DNA of 64,000 nucleotides, taken from Enterocloster asparagiformis (GTDB taxonomy: Bacteria; Bacillota; Clostridia; Lachnospirales; Lachnospiraceae). The stretch lies in assembly GCA_018380885.1 (NCBI GenBank), contig JAGZSY010000030.1, positions 1 to 64,000 on the forward strand, in the 5' to 3' direction. Below, piece by piece: positions 44,058 through 51,454 of this stretch. The notes below the pieces were generated by a model. That model made no database searches. It saw only the letters and a program-made list of their open reading frames with translations, and was not told the DNA's origin. How positions within the stretch are numbered: position 1 is the first letter of the stretch; every line of letters begins with the position of its first letter. Made by a program: the position numbers and the translations under genes.

Positions 44058-45221
44058 ATGAAAAAGATCCATTGCCTGAACAATATTTCCAAGTGCGGCA
44101 CAGACCGCCTTCCCCAGGACTATGTGATGACCGACAGCCTGGCGGAGGCGGAGGGCGTGTTGGTGCGCAGCGCTTCCATGCACGAGATGCAATTGCCGGA
44201 GAGCCTTTTGGCCGTGGCCAGAGCCGGGGCCGGAGTCAACAACATTCCCCTGGACGCCTGCGCCCAGGAGGGCATCGTGGTGTTCAACACCCCGGGCGCC
44301 AACGCCAACGGCGTGAAGGAGATGGTGCTGGCCGGTATGCTAATCGCCTCCCGCGATCTGATCGGCGGCATCGAGTGGTGCAGGAGCAACGCGGAGAATG
44401 AGGACATTGCCAAGGCCACTGAGAAGAGCAAGAAGGCCTTCGCAGGCTGCGAGATCAAGGGCAAGAAGCTGGGCGTCATCGGCCTGGGCGCCATCGGAGC
44501 CGAGGTGGCCAACGCCGCGGCCGCCCTGGGCATGGAGGTCTACGGCTACGACCCCTACATATCGGTGAACGCGGCCTGGATGCTCAACCGGGACGTAAAG
44601 CACATCACCAGCGTGGACACCATTTACCAGGAGTGCGATTATATCACCATCCACGTGCCGCTCTTAGACGCCACCAGGGGTATGATCAACAAGGAGAAGC
44701 TGGATGAGATGAAGGACGGCGTGGTGGTGTTAAACTTCGCCCGCGACGTGCTGGTGGACGAGGACGCCATGGCCCAGGCTCTGGAGAGCGGCAAGGTGCG
44801 CCGCTATGTGACGGACTTCCCCAACCCCAAGTCCGCCCACATGAAGAACACCATCGTGATCCCTCACCTGGGGGCTTCCACGGAGGAGTCCGAGGACAAC
44901 TGCGCCAAGATGGCGGTGAAGGAGCTGGTGGACTACCTGGAGAACGGCAATATCAAAAACTCAGTCAATTACCCAAGCTGCGACATGGGCGTGTGCCAGT
45001 CGGCCAGCCGCGTGGCGGTGCTGCACATGAACATCCCCAACATGATCGGCCAGATCACGGGAATCCTGGCGGAGCAGGGGGTCAACATTTCCGACATGAC
45101 CAACAAGAGCCGGGATAAGTACGCTTACACCCTGCTGGATCTGGAAAATGTGCTGGAACCCATCACGCTGCAAAAGCTCAACGCCATCAAGGGCGTGCTG
45201 CGGGTGCGTGCGGTAAAGTAA
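44058..45221 (+). CDS. serA: 3-phosphoglycerate dehydrogenase with ACT domain
   Basis: SerA carries out the committed first step of serine synthesis, oxidising 3-phosphoglycerate with NAD. At 387 residues it has the D-2-hydroxyacid dehydrogenase fold with NAD motif GLGAIGAEVANAAAALGMEV around residue 140, catalytic regions LNFARDVLVDEDA and PHLGASTEESEDNCA, and a C-terminal ACT domain (VLHMNIPNMIGQITGILAEQ), the usual serine-feedback site. It lacks the middle ASB domain of longer forms. The ATG at 44058 with AGAGGAG upstream is preferred over an in-frame ATG at 44007, which would add residues not seen in the family. Confidence 0.95.
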   Translation: MKKIHCLNNISKCGTDRLPQDYVMTDSLAEAEGVLVRSASMHEMQLPESLLAVARAGAGVNNIPLDACAQEGIVVFNTPGANANGVKEMVLAGMLIASRDLIGGIEWCRSNAENEDIAKATEKSKKAFAGCEIKGKKLGVIGLGAIGAEVANAAAALGMEVYGYDPYISVNAAWMLNRDVKHITSVDTIYQECDYITIHVPLLDATRGMINKEKLDEMKDGVVVLNFARDVLVDEDAMAQALESGKVRRYVTDFPNPKSAHMKNTIVIPHLGASTEESEDNCAKMAVKELVDYLENGNIKNSVNYPSCDMGVCQSASRVAVLHMNIPNMIGQITGILAEQGVNISDMTNKSRDKYAYTLLDLENVLEPITLQKLNAIKGVLRVRAVK

Positions 45222-45430
45222 GGTTCGCGGCCCCGGTGAGGGCGGGAGCCGCCGCGGCGGTTTGGCGCGGGCAGAATCAAAGGCGAGAGGCAGACCAGAG
45301 AGAATCAAGGATGAGATTCCTATAAGAGAGAACGCTTGACAGCGCTTTCATTCCGGGCGGTACCAATGCGAACAACTGCGGACCCAGGCGGGTGGAGGCG
45401 CTGTCTGCGCTATAACAGGAGGAGAAACAG

Positions 45431-46666
45431 ATGGCGGCAGTGAAACCATTTTTATGTATCAGACCCAACCGGGAGGCGGCGGACAAGGTGGCCGCTCTTC
45501 CCTACGATGTCTACAACCGGAAGGAGGCCTGCGCGGCGGTGGAGGGAAATCCGCTGTCCTTTTTGAATATCGACCGGCCGGAGACCCAGTTTTCCGAGGA
45601 TGTGGACACCTACGACGACCGCGTTTACCAAAAGGCCAGGGAGCTGCTGGATAGCCGCATCGGGGACGGCACCTTTGTGTGCGACGGCCAGGAGTGCTAT
45701 TACATCTACCGCCTGACCATGGACGGCCGCGCCCAGACGGGCATCGTGGCCTGCTGCTCCATCGACGACTACGTGAGCGGGGTGATCAAGAAGCATGAGA
45801 ACACCCGGGAGGACAAGGAAATCGACAGAATCCGCCATGTGGACACTACAAACGCGCACACCGGCCCCATTTTCCTGGCCTACCGCGCGGACCAGGCGGT
45901 GAACCGGGTGGTGGACCAGGTGACCATGGGTCAGCCGCTCTACGATTTCGTGTCCGGGGACGGCATCGGCCACACGGTCTGGAAGGTGGAGGACAGCGGT
46001 CAGAACGCGCGCATTGAGGAGGCATTTGCGGCTATCCCGGCCACCTACATTGCGGACGGGCACCATCGGGCGGCCTCGGCGGTGAAGGTGGGCTTAAAGC
46101 GCAGGAAGGAGAACCCGTCGTATACGGGGCGTGAGCCTTTCAACTATTTCCTGTCCGTGCTGTTCCCGGATGAACAGCTGATGATTCTGCCCTACAACCG
46201 GGTGGTGAAGGATTTGAACGGCATGGACCAGGCAGGCTTTCTGGCCGCGGTGGGGGAGCATTTTACAGTGGAGAAAATGGACGGCCCCTACGAGCCGGAC
46301 GAGAAGGGCGTGTTTGGAATGTACCTGGGCGGAAGCTGGTATAAGCTGGCCGCCGGGGAGGAGTGCCGCAGCGGCGATCCGGTTAAGGGGCTGGACGTGT
46401 CCATTCTCCAGGACCGGCTGCTGGGGCCGGTGCTTGGCATCGGCGATCCCAGGACGGATAAGCGCATCGACTTTATTGGCGGAATCCGGGGCTTGGGCGA
46501 GCTGGAGCGCAGGGTGAAGGAGGATATGACCGTGGCGTTTTCCATGTACCCTACCTCCATCGGGGAGCTTCTGGCCGTGGCGGACGCCGGGCTTTTGATG
46601 CCGCCGAAATCCACCTGGTTTGAGCCTAAGCTGAGGAGCGGATTGTTTATTCACCGGCTGAGCTGA
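45431..46666 (+). CDS. DUF1015-family protein in the serine operon
   Basis: A 411-residue protein of the DUF1015 family, recognisable by the N-terminal VAALPYDVYN, then NIDRPE, and the motif YIADGHHRAASA around residue 210. The DGHHR core recalls the ParB/SerK-like fold, whose archaeal member SerK is an ADP-dependent kinase of free serine; that link is a motif analogy only. It follows serC and serA in the same direction after a 209-base gap with RBS AGGAGGAG. The gap holds an 8-base inverted repeat (GACAGCGC/GCGCTGTC) and no clear promoter. A role in serine metabolism is a reasonable guess. Confidence 0.85.
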   Translation: MAAVKPFLCIRPNREAADKVAALPYDVYNRKEACAAVEGNPLSFLNIDRPETQFSEDVDTYDDRVYQKARELLDSRIGDGTFVCDGQECYYIYRLTMDGRAQTGIVACCSIDDYVSGVIKKHENTREDKEIDRIRHVDTTNAHTGPIFLAYRADQAVNRVVDQVTMGQPLYDFVSGDGIGHTVWKVEDSGQNARIEEAFAAIPATYIADGHHRAASAVKVGLKRRKENPSYTGREPFNYFLSVLFPDEQLMILPYNRVVKDLNGMDQAGFLAAVGEHFTVEKMDGPYEPDEKGVFGMYLGGSWYKLAAGEECRSGDPVKGLDVSILQDRLLGPVLGIGDPRTDKRIDFIGGIRGLGELERRVKEDMTVAFSMYPTSIGELLAVADAGLLMPPKSTWFEPKLRSGLFIHRLS

Positions 46667-46681
46667 AGGCATGGAGGCTGT

Positions 46682-47083
46682 ATGAACATAGCACTGCTTG
46701 ACGGCGTTATATCCCTTGAGAATGGGATGACGCTTGACGAGGCAGAAACGCAGATGGGGCCGCGGGGATTTTGCCTGACGCCCGCAGAGGGCATCCTGAT
46801 TTACCACGGCGAAATCCGGCCGGAGTTTGCCGGGAGGGCTATAGTTCACCTGTACTTTGATCCGGCAGACAGGACGCTTTTATCCGCGGTGATCCACATT
46901 TTTCCTGTGAACTTTGACCTTGTACAGCGGTGTCTGGAAGAGCGCTACGGTTCGCCGGAGGAGAAGGAGGGGAGTTTGGCGGTCTGGCGGTTTGCGGACG
47001 GAATGATGAAGCATGCGGTGACGGATCGGTTTGGAGATGAGGAGGAAATTTATCTCTCGTTCGACGGGGGAGAAGTGCGATAA
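46682..47083 (+). CDS. Hypothetical protein
   Basis: I do not recognise this 133-residue protein. It is soluble, with a short alternating beta-rich pattern (ILIYHGEIRPEFAGRAIVHL, then VIHIFPVNFDLVQRCLEERY) that suggests a small alpha/beta fold. The gene starts 16 bases after the DUF1015 gene, has normal codon use, and is probably the last gene of the serine operon. No signal peptide or cysteine pattern is present. Confidence 0.68.
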   Translation: MNIALLDGVISLENGMTLDEAETQMGPRGFCLTPAEGILIYHGEIRPEFAGRAIVHLYFDPADRTLLSAVIHIFPVNFDLVQRCLEERYGSPEEKEGSLAVWRFADGMMKHAVTDRFGDEEEIYLSFDGGEVR

Positions 47084-47111
47084 GTCAGCGTTCGGGAGCG
47101 AGGGAACCTTG

Positions 47112-47153
47112 GGGACGGCGTCTCCGCCGGCAAAGCGGCGGGAATGCCGTCCC
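47112..47153 (+). promoter_or_regulatory. GC-rich hairpin in the 240-base gap before the exporter gene
   Basis: GGGACGGC (47112-47119) pairs with GCCGTCCC (47146-47153), and inside it CCGCCG (47124-47129) with CGGCGG (47136-47141). No T run follows, so it may be a weak or factor-dependent terminator of the serine operon. The rest of the gap has only the promoter at 47241. Confidence 0.4.
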
Positions 47154-47240
47154 TGGCTCTCCTGCCGTCCGCGCACGTCTGCGGCCGCCGCGCCAATCCA
47201 TGGCCTACCGAATTAAAACATATTCTCAAAAATGGACGTA

Positions 47241-47269
47241 TTGCTAGCTTTCGCTATTTCTGTTATAAT
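47241..47269 (+). promoter_or_regulatory. Promoter of the FUSC exporter gene
   Basis: TTGCTA (47241-47246), exactly 17 bases, perfect TATAAT (47264-47269). Transcription should start near 47276, about 24 bases before a ten-codon leader frame. Confidence 0.75.
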
Positions 47270-47299
47270 AAAAAGATATACATAAAAAGGACCCGCACG

Positions 47300-47332
47300 A
47301 TGAGACGGTACTGCCGGGGCCTGTGTCAATGA
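47300..47332 (+). CDS. Possible leader peptide upstream of the exporter
   Basis: A ten-codon frame, MRRYCRGLCQ, preceded by AAAAGG 9 bases upstream. Its stop TGA (47330-47332) overlaps the ATG at 47329 that can start the exporter (ATGA). This arrangement couples translation of the two. A short leader with two Cys, one Tyr and three Arg codons could be an attenuation device. It may also be chance. Confidence 0.4.
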   Translation: MRRYCRGLCQ

Positions 47333-49068
47333 GAAAGGAAGTAGTGGGATTGGTAAAACTGAATAAGGAATCGATTTTTAAGAATGTCCGGGCAAACTTT
47401 GCCCATGCAACCTTGAACTTTTTGTTCATCATCGCCTTTGTCAATGTGTTCCAATGGATCTTTGGCGTGGAAAATTCCATTGTGGGGGTGATCTTTACGA
47501 TTATGATGTCGGCCTCCATGGTGCGGGACATGACGGCGACCCCAGTTAAACATCTGCTGATCCAGGCCGCGGTGCTTCTCTGGATGGGGCTGTCCGCCTA
47601 TCTGGTCACCACGCTGAATCCTCTGGCCGCATTTCCGGTTAATCTTGTGACGGTGTTTTTCATTCTCTACGCATTCACCTATGAATACTCAAACCATATG
47701 TATTTCCCTTATATTCTCTCCTACCTGTTTCTGATCTTTATCTCGCCGGTGCAGTCGGCGGGGCTTCCCAAGCGGCTGCTGGGGCTTTTGGTGGGCGCGG
47801 TGTCCATTATCCTTTACCAGCTCTTTATGGGGCGCAGGCGGGCGGCCAGGACGGCCCAGGATGTGCTGAGCGCCATGGCGGATGAGGTAGCGTCGACCAT
47901 CGGATATCTGCTGACGGGCGAGGGGGAGCCGGCGGACCCGGAGAAGGTGCACCGCACGCTGTTCGGTCTGAGCCAGACGGTGTATGACCGGCGCAAAAAG
48001 GCACTCTGCGTATCGGACGCCGGGTTTTCCATGATCGATGCGGGCAGAGGACTGGAACATATCACGCTGCTTCTGGCGGATATCAAGACGCCGGTGGGGC
48101 CGGAGATCAGGGCTCTGCTGGAGAAAACCGCGGAAACAGTGGCGGATTACCGGGCGTACATCATGAAGCAGAGCGGGCGGCTGGAGGCTCCGAGGCGGGA
48201 GGATTACGCCTGCGGCGGGGACGGGAAGGTGGAGACTGACTTTTACAACGCGCTGCTGTATTTGTACAACCATCTGATCCACATGTCCGATCCCCAAAAG
48301 CGCACCCATTACCGAAAGACCGTACTCTCCGTGACCGTGCGCCTGAAAGCGGCGCTGGATGTCAGCTCCGTGCGGGTCGTGTACGCGCTGCGGGTGGCCC
48401 TGCTGCTGTCGACGTTCACCCTGGCGGTTCAGGCCCTGGAGCTGCCTCACGGGAAATGGCTGCTGTTCACCCTGGCCTCCCTGTCCGTGCCCTACGCCGA
48501 CGATGTGAAGCAGAAAACGCGAAAAAGGCTAGCCGCCACCCTGGCCGGCGGCCTGGTCTCCGTGGTATTGTACGCGGTGATTCCGTCCATGGCCGGGCGG
48601 ACGGCGGTCATGATGCTCTCCGGCTATCTGAGCTTTTACTGTACCGATTACACGGGAACCTTTACCTGCTCCACCGTGGGCGCGCTGGGCGGCGCTATAC
48701 TGATGAGCGCGTTCGGCTGGTCCGATGTGGGAGCCATGGCGCTGGTGCGCTTGGGGTATGTCTGCGTGGGCGCGGTGCTGGCCGTGGCGGCCAACTGCCT
48801 GCTTTTCCCCTATAAGCGGAAAACGGCCATCCGCCAGCTGCTGAAAAAGTATGCGGCCACCACGGACCTTCTGACCAGAGTCTGCGGGGAGCACGAGGTG
48901 GACACCCAGCTCTATTACAGCCTGGTGATCCAGGCCCACCTGCTGGAGGCGAAGCTGCTGCAAAACGCCCGGGCGGCCGGGTGGGACCAGCTGGACGAGA
49001 TTCTGACCAGGTGCAGGGCGGCGGTGAGACACGCCCACCGGCGCAGGGCGGAGGCCGTCGGCTGGTAG
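47329..49068 (+). CDS. FUSC/aromatic-acid exporter family membrane protein
   Basis: A membrane protein of about 579 residues with the FUSC-type plan. There are two bundles of hydrophobic helices (about residues 25-165 and 355-480), each of about six segments, separated and followed by cytoplasmic helical regions (about 170-350 and 485-579). Relatives include fusaric-acid resistance and AaeB-like aromatic acid exporters. Start options: ATG 47329 (coupled to the leader frame), GTG 47344 or TTG 47350 behind AAAGGAAG. It has its own promoter at 47241 and ends before a strong bidirectional terminator. The substrate is unknown. Confidence 0.83.
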   Translation: MRKEVVGLVKLNKESIFKNVRANFAHATLNFLFIIAFVNVFQWIFGVENSIVGVIFTIMMSASMVRDMTATPVKHLLIQAAVLLWMGLSAYLVTTLNPLAAFPVNLVTVFFILYAFTYEYSNHMYFPYILSYLFLIFISPVQSAGLPKRLLGLLVGAVSIILYQLFMGRRRAARTAQDVLSAMADEVASTIGYLLTGEGEPADPEKVHRTLFGLSQTVYDRRKKALCVSDAGFSMIDAGRGLEHITLLLADIKTPVGPEIRALLEKTAETVADYRAYIMKQSGRLEAPRREDYACGGDGKVETDFYNALLYLYNHLIHMSDPQKRTHYRKTVLSVTVRLKAALDVSSVRVVYALRVALLLSTFTLAVQALELPHGKWLLFTLASLSVPYADDVKQKTRKRLAATLAGGLVSVVLYAVIPSMAGRTAVMMLSGYLSFYCTDYTGTFTCSTVGALGGAILMSAFGWSDVGAMALVRLGYVCVGAVLAVAANCLLFPYKRKTAIRQLLKKYAATTDLLTRVCGEHEVDTQLYYSLVIQAHLLEAKLLQNARAAGWDQLDEILTRCRAAVRHAHRRRAEAVGW

Positions 49069-49090
49069 GACAAAACTGGATATAAGACGT

Positions 49091-49138
49091 AAAAATCCCC
49101 CTTGCCGGAGGAAATATCCTGCGGCTAGGGGGATTTTT
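49091..49138 (+). terminator. Bidirectional terminator after the exporter
   Basis: AAAAATCCCCC (49091-49101) pairs with GGGGGATTTTT (49128-49138), with further pairing AGGA/TCCT inside. The A run on one side and T run on the other let it work in both directions. Confidence 0.88.
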
Positions 49139-49139
49139 G

Positions 49140-49345
49140 TCAGAGATCGCGGTGTTGATGCTCCTTGATGCTGTCGTAGCTGCGGATGATATGTAAGGTG
49201 ATGGCCTCATAACTGGCTTCCACATCCCGCTTTTCAAGGCTTTCGATGATCTGCCTGTGCTCGGCATTGGACTGGATGGCGGTTTCACGGGCGTAGCTGT
49301 CGATGTTCATGGTGTGCCACAGCTGCGAGAGCAGGCAGCGGCTGA
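49140..49345 (-). pseudogene. C-terminal remnant of a GntR/FCD regulator
   Basis: Reading the minus strand, the last 65-70 residues match the end of a FadR-type (FCD) GntR regulator: LLSQLWHTMNIDSYARETAI, then NAEHRQIIESLEKRDVEA and HIIRSYDSIKEH. Upstream of about 49345 the same frame turns into proline/arginine-rich sequence that is not protein-like, so the DNA-binding domain and half of the effector domain are gone. The break coincides with the beginning of a fragment of a different gene on the plus strand. Confidence 0.72.
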
Positions 49346-49410
49346 TGGATATCGCCGTGGAGAATCTGAGGGCGTTTCTGGATGGCAGTCCGGTCAACGT
49401 GGTGAACTGA
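49327..49410 (+). pseudogene. C-terminal remnant of a 2-hydroxyacid dehydrogenase
   Basis: A plus-strand frame ending at TGA 49408-49410 reads RLMDIAVENLRAFLDGSPVN followed by VVN. This is the characteristic C-terminus of D-isomer-specific 2-hydroxyacid dehydrogenases. Nothing before it in this frame belongs to the family, so only the tail survives, abutting the GntR remnant. Confidence 0.58.
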
Positions 49411-49411
49411 A

Positions 49412-49591
49412 AGGGGCGTCCCGGATTACCGGAATCCGGAGGATGGGGAGCGGATTGCCGCCGCGTTCGGCTGTCTGCTCCGTTTGCCCGGCGCCAGCGG
49501 GCTGTTGGAGCCGTTGGCGCGCCTTTGGGCGGGAACAGTGGCCGCGGGGAAGAAGGTTCCGGAGAGCGCCCGCATCGCCTGGGAGCTGTAA
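49412..49591 (+). pseudogene. C-terminal fragment of an unidentified gene
   Basis: A plus-strand frame without a start, ending at TAA 49589-49591, reads like true protein: YRNPEDGERIAAAFGCLLRL, then SGLLEPLARLWAGTVAAGKK and VPESARIAWEL. I cannot name the family. It directly follows the dehydrogenase tail, so it may be the end of a third gene cut at the same event. A start lost by deletion is the simplest reading. Confidence 0.45.
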
Positions 49592-49661
49592 CGGGCGGGA
49601 CCGGAGGAAAATGACGACCGCTCATAAAACTTATTCATGGGAGTCATGAACAAATGGAATT

Positions 49662-49695
49662 GCCGTTAATGCGGGCTGCGTTGACGGCTTTTTTT
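49662..49695 (+). terminator. Terminator downstream of the gene remnants
   Basis: GCCGTTAATGC (49662-49672) pairs with GCGTTGACGGC (49678-49688), two G-T pairs, followed by seven T. It would have ended the transcript of the now broken plus-strand genes. Confidence 0.75.
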
Positions 49696-49742
49696 GTCCG
49701 TGTTAGAGTGAAATCATCAATTGGCAGCAAGGAGGAGCGCGG

Positions 49743-49829
49743 ATGATTAAGTATGCGTGCGACAGTAAAGAGGAATCGCAACGCCAGGCTGCCCCAGGCG
49801 GCGGAGCTCTATTGGGATACGATGATTGA
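49743..49829 (+). CDS. Possible small or broken frame
   Basis: ATG 49743 with AAGGAGGA upstream opens a 28-codon frame (MIKYACDSKEESQRQAAPGG and eight more). A second frame from ATG 49754 reads RNARLPQAAELYWDTMIEAN and looks more protein-like in its second half. The good ribosome site and the shift between frames suggest the start of a decayed gene rather than a real peptide. The function is unknown. Confidence 0.3.
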   Translation: MIKYACDSKEESQRQAAPGGGALLGYDD

Positions 49830-49847
49830 GGCAAATTACGTTGGAAA

Positions 49848-49927
49848 TAAGGGGGCGCAGCCCCCTGGCGTCTGAGTTGTCTGCGAGTTGGTGCCCTGAA
49901 GGCCGCTTTCGGCCGGATGGGCACTTT
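49848..49927 (+). other. Structured stretch between remnants and M23 gene
   Basis: Two hairpins: GGGGGC/GCCCCC (49851-49865), and GTGCCC (49891-49896) with GGGCAC (49919-49924) enclosing GGCCG/CGGCC. No promoter or gene is seen in the remaining bases up to 49973. One hairpin may end the minus-strand M23 transcript, although there is no T run. Confidence 0.35.
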
Positions 49928-49972
49928 GGGGTGTGGGCTTTAGCCTGCAGCGCATGTCGAAGCTTTACAGCC

Positions 49973-51202
49973 CTACGGATTACTCTCCGGCGCCTCCGGC
50001 AATTTAGCCGGGGGCGTCTCCGGCACTTGAGGATCCTTGGTCCCGTAGACCCTGGTCCACTCCTTAGTGCCCTCCACCTTCACTGTCTGGCTGCGGTTCA
50101 TGGACAGGAACTTGACCAGCTCGTAGCAGCTAACCCATATCTCGTTGTTGCCCTCCTTCTGGGACTCGTCGAAGATCAGCTGCAGGCCGAAGTGCAGGTG
50201 GGACTCGTCGATGTTGTTGGTGTTCTCCGTCCGGCTGTACCCGGTGCGGCCCATGTAGCCGATCACGTCCCCGGCCTGGACATAGCTGCCCTCCTTCAGA
50301 TTGGACTGGTAGGGGTAATCCTTGCGCAGGTGGGCGTAGTAGTAGTACCGCTTTTTGTCGAAGCTGCGGATGCCCAGCCGCCAGCCGCCGTACTGGTTCC
50401 AGCCCATGGCCTCCACGTAGCCGGATTCCACGGCGATCACCGGCGTTCCCACCTGGCCCATGAGGTCGTGGCCCAGGTGCTGGCGGCGGAAGCCGTAGCT
50501 TCTGGCCACGCCGAAATCGTCGAAGTCGCTGTAGGGAAAGCCCTTGGCGATGGGGGAGAAGGCCTTTAAGCCGTATTTGGTGACCCAGATGGTCTCAGGG
50601 TCGCCGGGAGCCCCGCCGGTGACCCCGGAGGGCAGGTAAGCGCCCGGGGCCTCGCTGGAGGGAATCTGGGCCTCGAACTGGCCCACCATGCCGTCCAATA
50701 CCGCGCCATAGGCTTCCCGGTAGTAGCGGTAATATTTCATGTCCTTTGTCAGGGCTTCCATGGTGGTCTCACCGTTTTTGAGCTTCTCGGCCACCTGGGT
50801 CATGTCCGCGGGCTTATAGCGGGAGAAGTCGCCGCCGTAGCGCGCGCCTAAATAGGCCAGAAGGTCCACCCAGTTTAAGTGGACGTCAGCCTGGCAGGTG
50901 TCCACGTCGTAGCGGAAGGCCTGGTTCATGGCCTCGCAGGTCACGGTGAAATCCACCCATTTTATGTAAGCTTTAGTTTCCGACGGGCTGGCCGTCTCCT
51001 CCTTTTGGGGAAGCATTTTCTCCAGTCCCAGCGCGGAGGCCGCCTTGTTGGCCTTGGCCACTGCGGCCTGCCCCGGCTCTGTGTGAAAGAGAAAAAAGGA
51101 GAGGCACAGCAGGCAAAGCAACAGCGCTTCCGCAAATATGATGGTCTTTTCCCTGTTGGGGCCATGGGCCCGCAGACGTTTTTCTCGGTCGTTCCACCAC
51201 AT
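49973..51202 (-). CDS. M23-family endopeptidase, membrane-anchored
   Basis: A 409-residue protein with a short cytoplasmic N-terminus, one membrane helix (about residues 22-42, ALLLCLLCLSFFLF) and an extracytoplasmic M23 (LytM) domain at about 245-375. The zinc ligands are His and Asp in RQHLGHDLMG and His in SHLHFGLQLIF, all present, so it should cut peptidoglycan cross-bridges or stem peptides. Residues 60-240 are helical and unassigned. The start chosen is ATG (complement of 51200-51202) with GGAGGTA 8 bases before it; a longer start at 51283 would add non-family sequence before the ribosome site. Confidence 0.87.
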   Translation of the reverse strand: MWWNDREKRLRAHGPNREKTIIFAEALLLCLLCLSFFLFHTEPGQAAVAKANKAASALGLEKMLPQKEETASPSETKAYIKWVDFTVTCEAMNQAFRYDVDTCQADVHLNWVDLLAYLGARYGGDFSRYKPADMTQVAEKLKNGETTMEALTKDMKYYRYYREAYGAVLDGMVGQFEAQIPSSEAPGAYLPSGVTGGAPGDPETIWVTKYGLKAFSPIAKGFPYSDFDDFGVARSYGFRRQHLGHDLMGQVGTPVIAVESGYVEAMGWNQYGGWRLGIRSFDKKRYYYYAHLRKDYPYQSNLKEGSYVQAGDVIGYMGRTGYSRTENTNNIDESHLHFGLQLIFDESQKEGNNEIWVSCYELVKFLSMNRSQTVKVEGTKEWTRVYGTKDPQVPETPPAKLPEAPESNP

Positions 51203-51385
51203 AATTTCATTACCTCCTTCAGTTCCGGGGCGGAGCCAGGCGCGGCAGCCAAAGCCGCCGCGGGATGCCGCGGCATGGGACACCCGCTTATGGTAATCTT
51301 ATGCCGGCGATGGCCTGTTTATGCCTTGGAGGCGGGCTGCGGCAGAGGGGAGTCACTGTTTTGAGATAAAAGGCAGGGAGAAAGC

Positions 51386-51414
51386 TGGAAATTTGCAGAA
51401 TAACCTGTTATGAT
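51386..51414 (+). promoter_or_regulatory. Promoter of the iron-type alcohol dehydrogenase gene
   Basis: TGGAAA (51386-51391), 17 bases, TATGAT (51409-51414) with TG at 51406-51407 as an extended -10. The leader is about 35 bases. Confidence 0.58.
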
Positions 51415-51454
51415 AAGAAAAAACCATAAACACAAGGGAAACCGGAGGTAGAGC

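Noticed and set aside
45222..45430. Promoter for the DUF1015 gene (TTGACA near 45338)
   Set aside because: The TTGACA is followed at 17 bases by GGTACC, which is not a -10; a TATAAC further down is too far away.
49626..49660. Full-length gene from 49140 to 49625 on the minus strand
   Set aside because: Only the last 65-70 residues are protein-like (FCD domain); the rest is low-complexity proline/arginine sequence read against other gene remnants.
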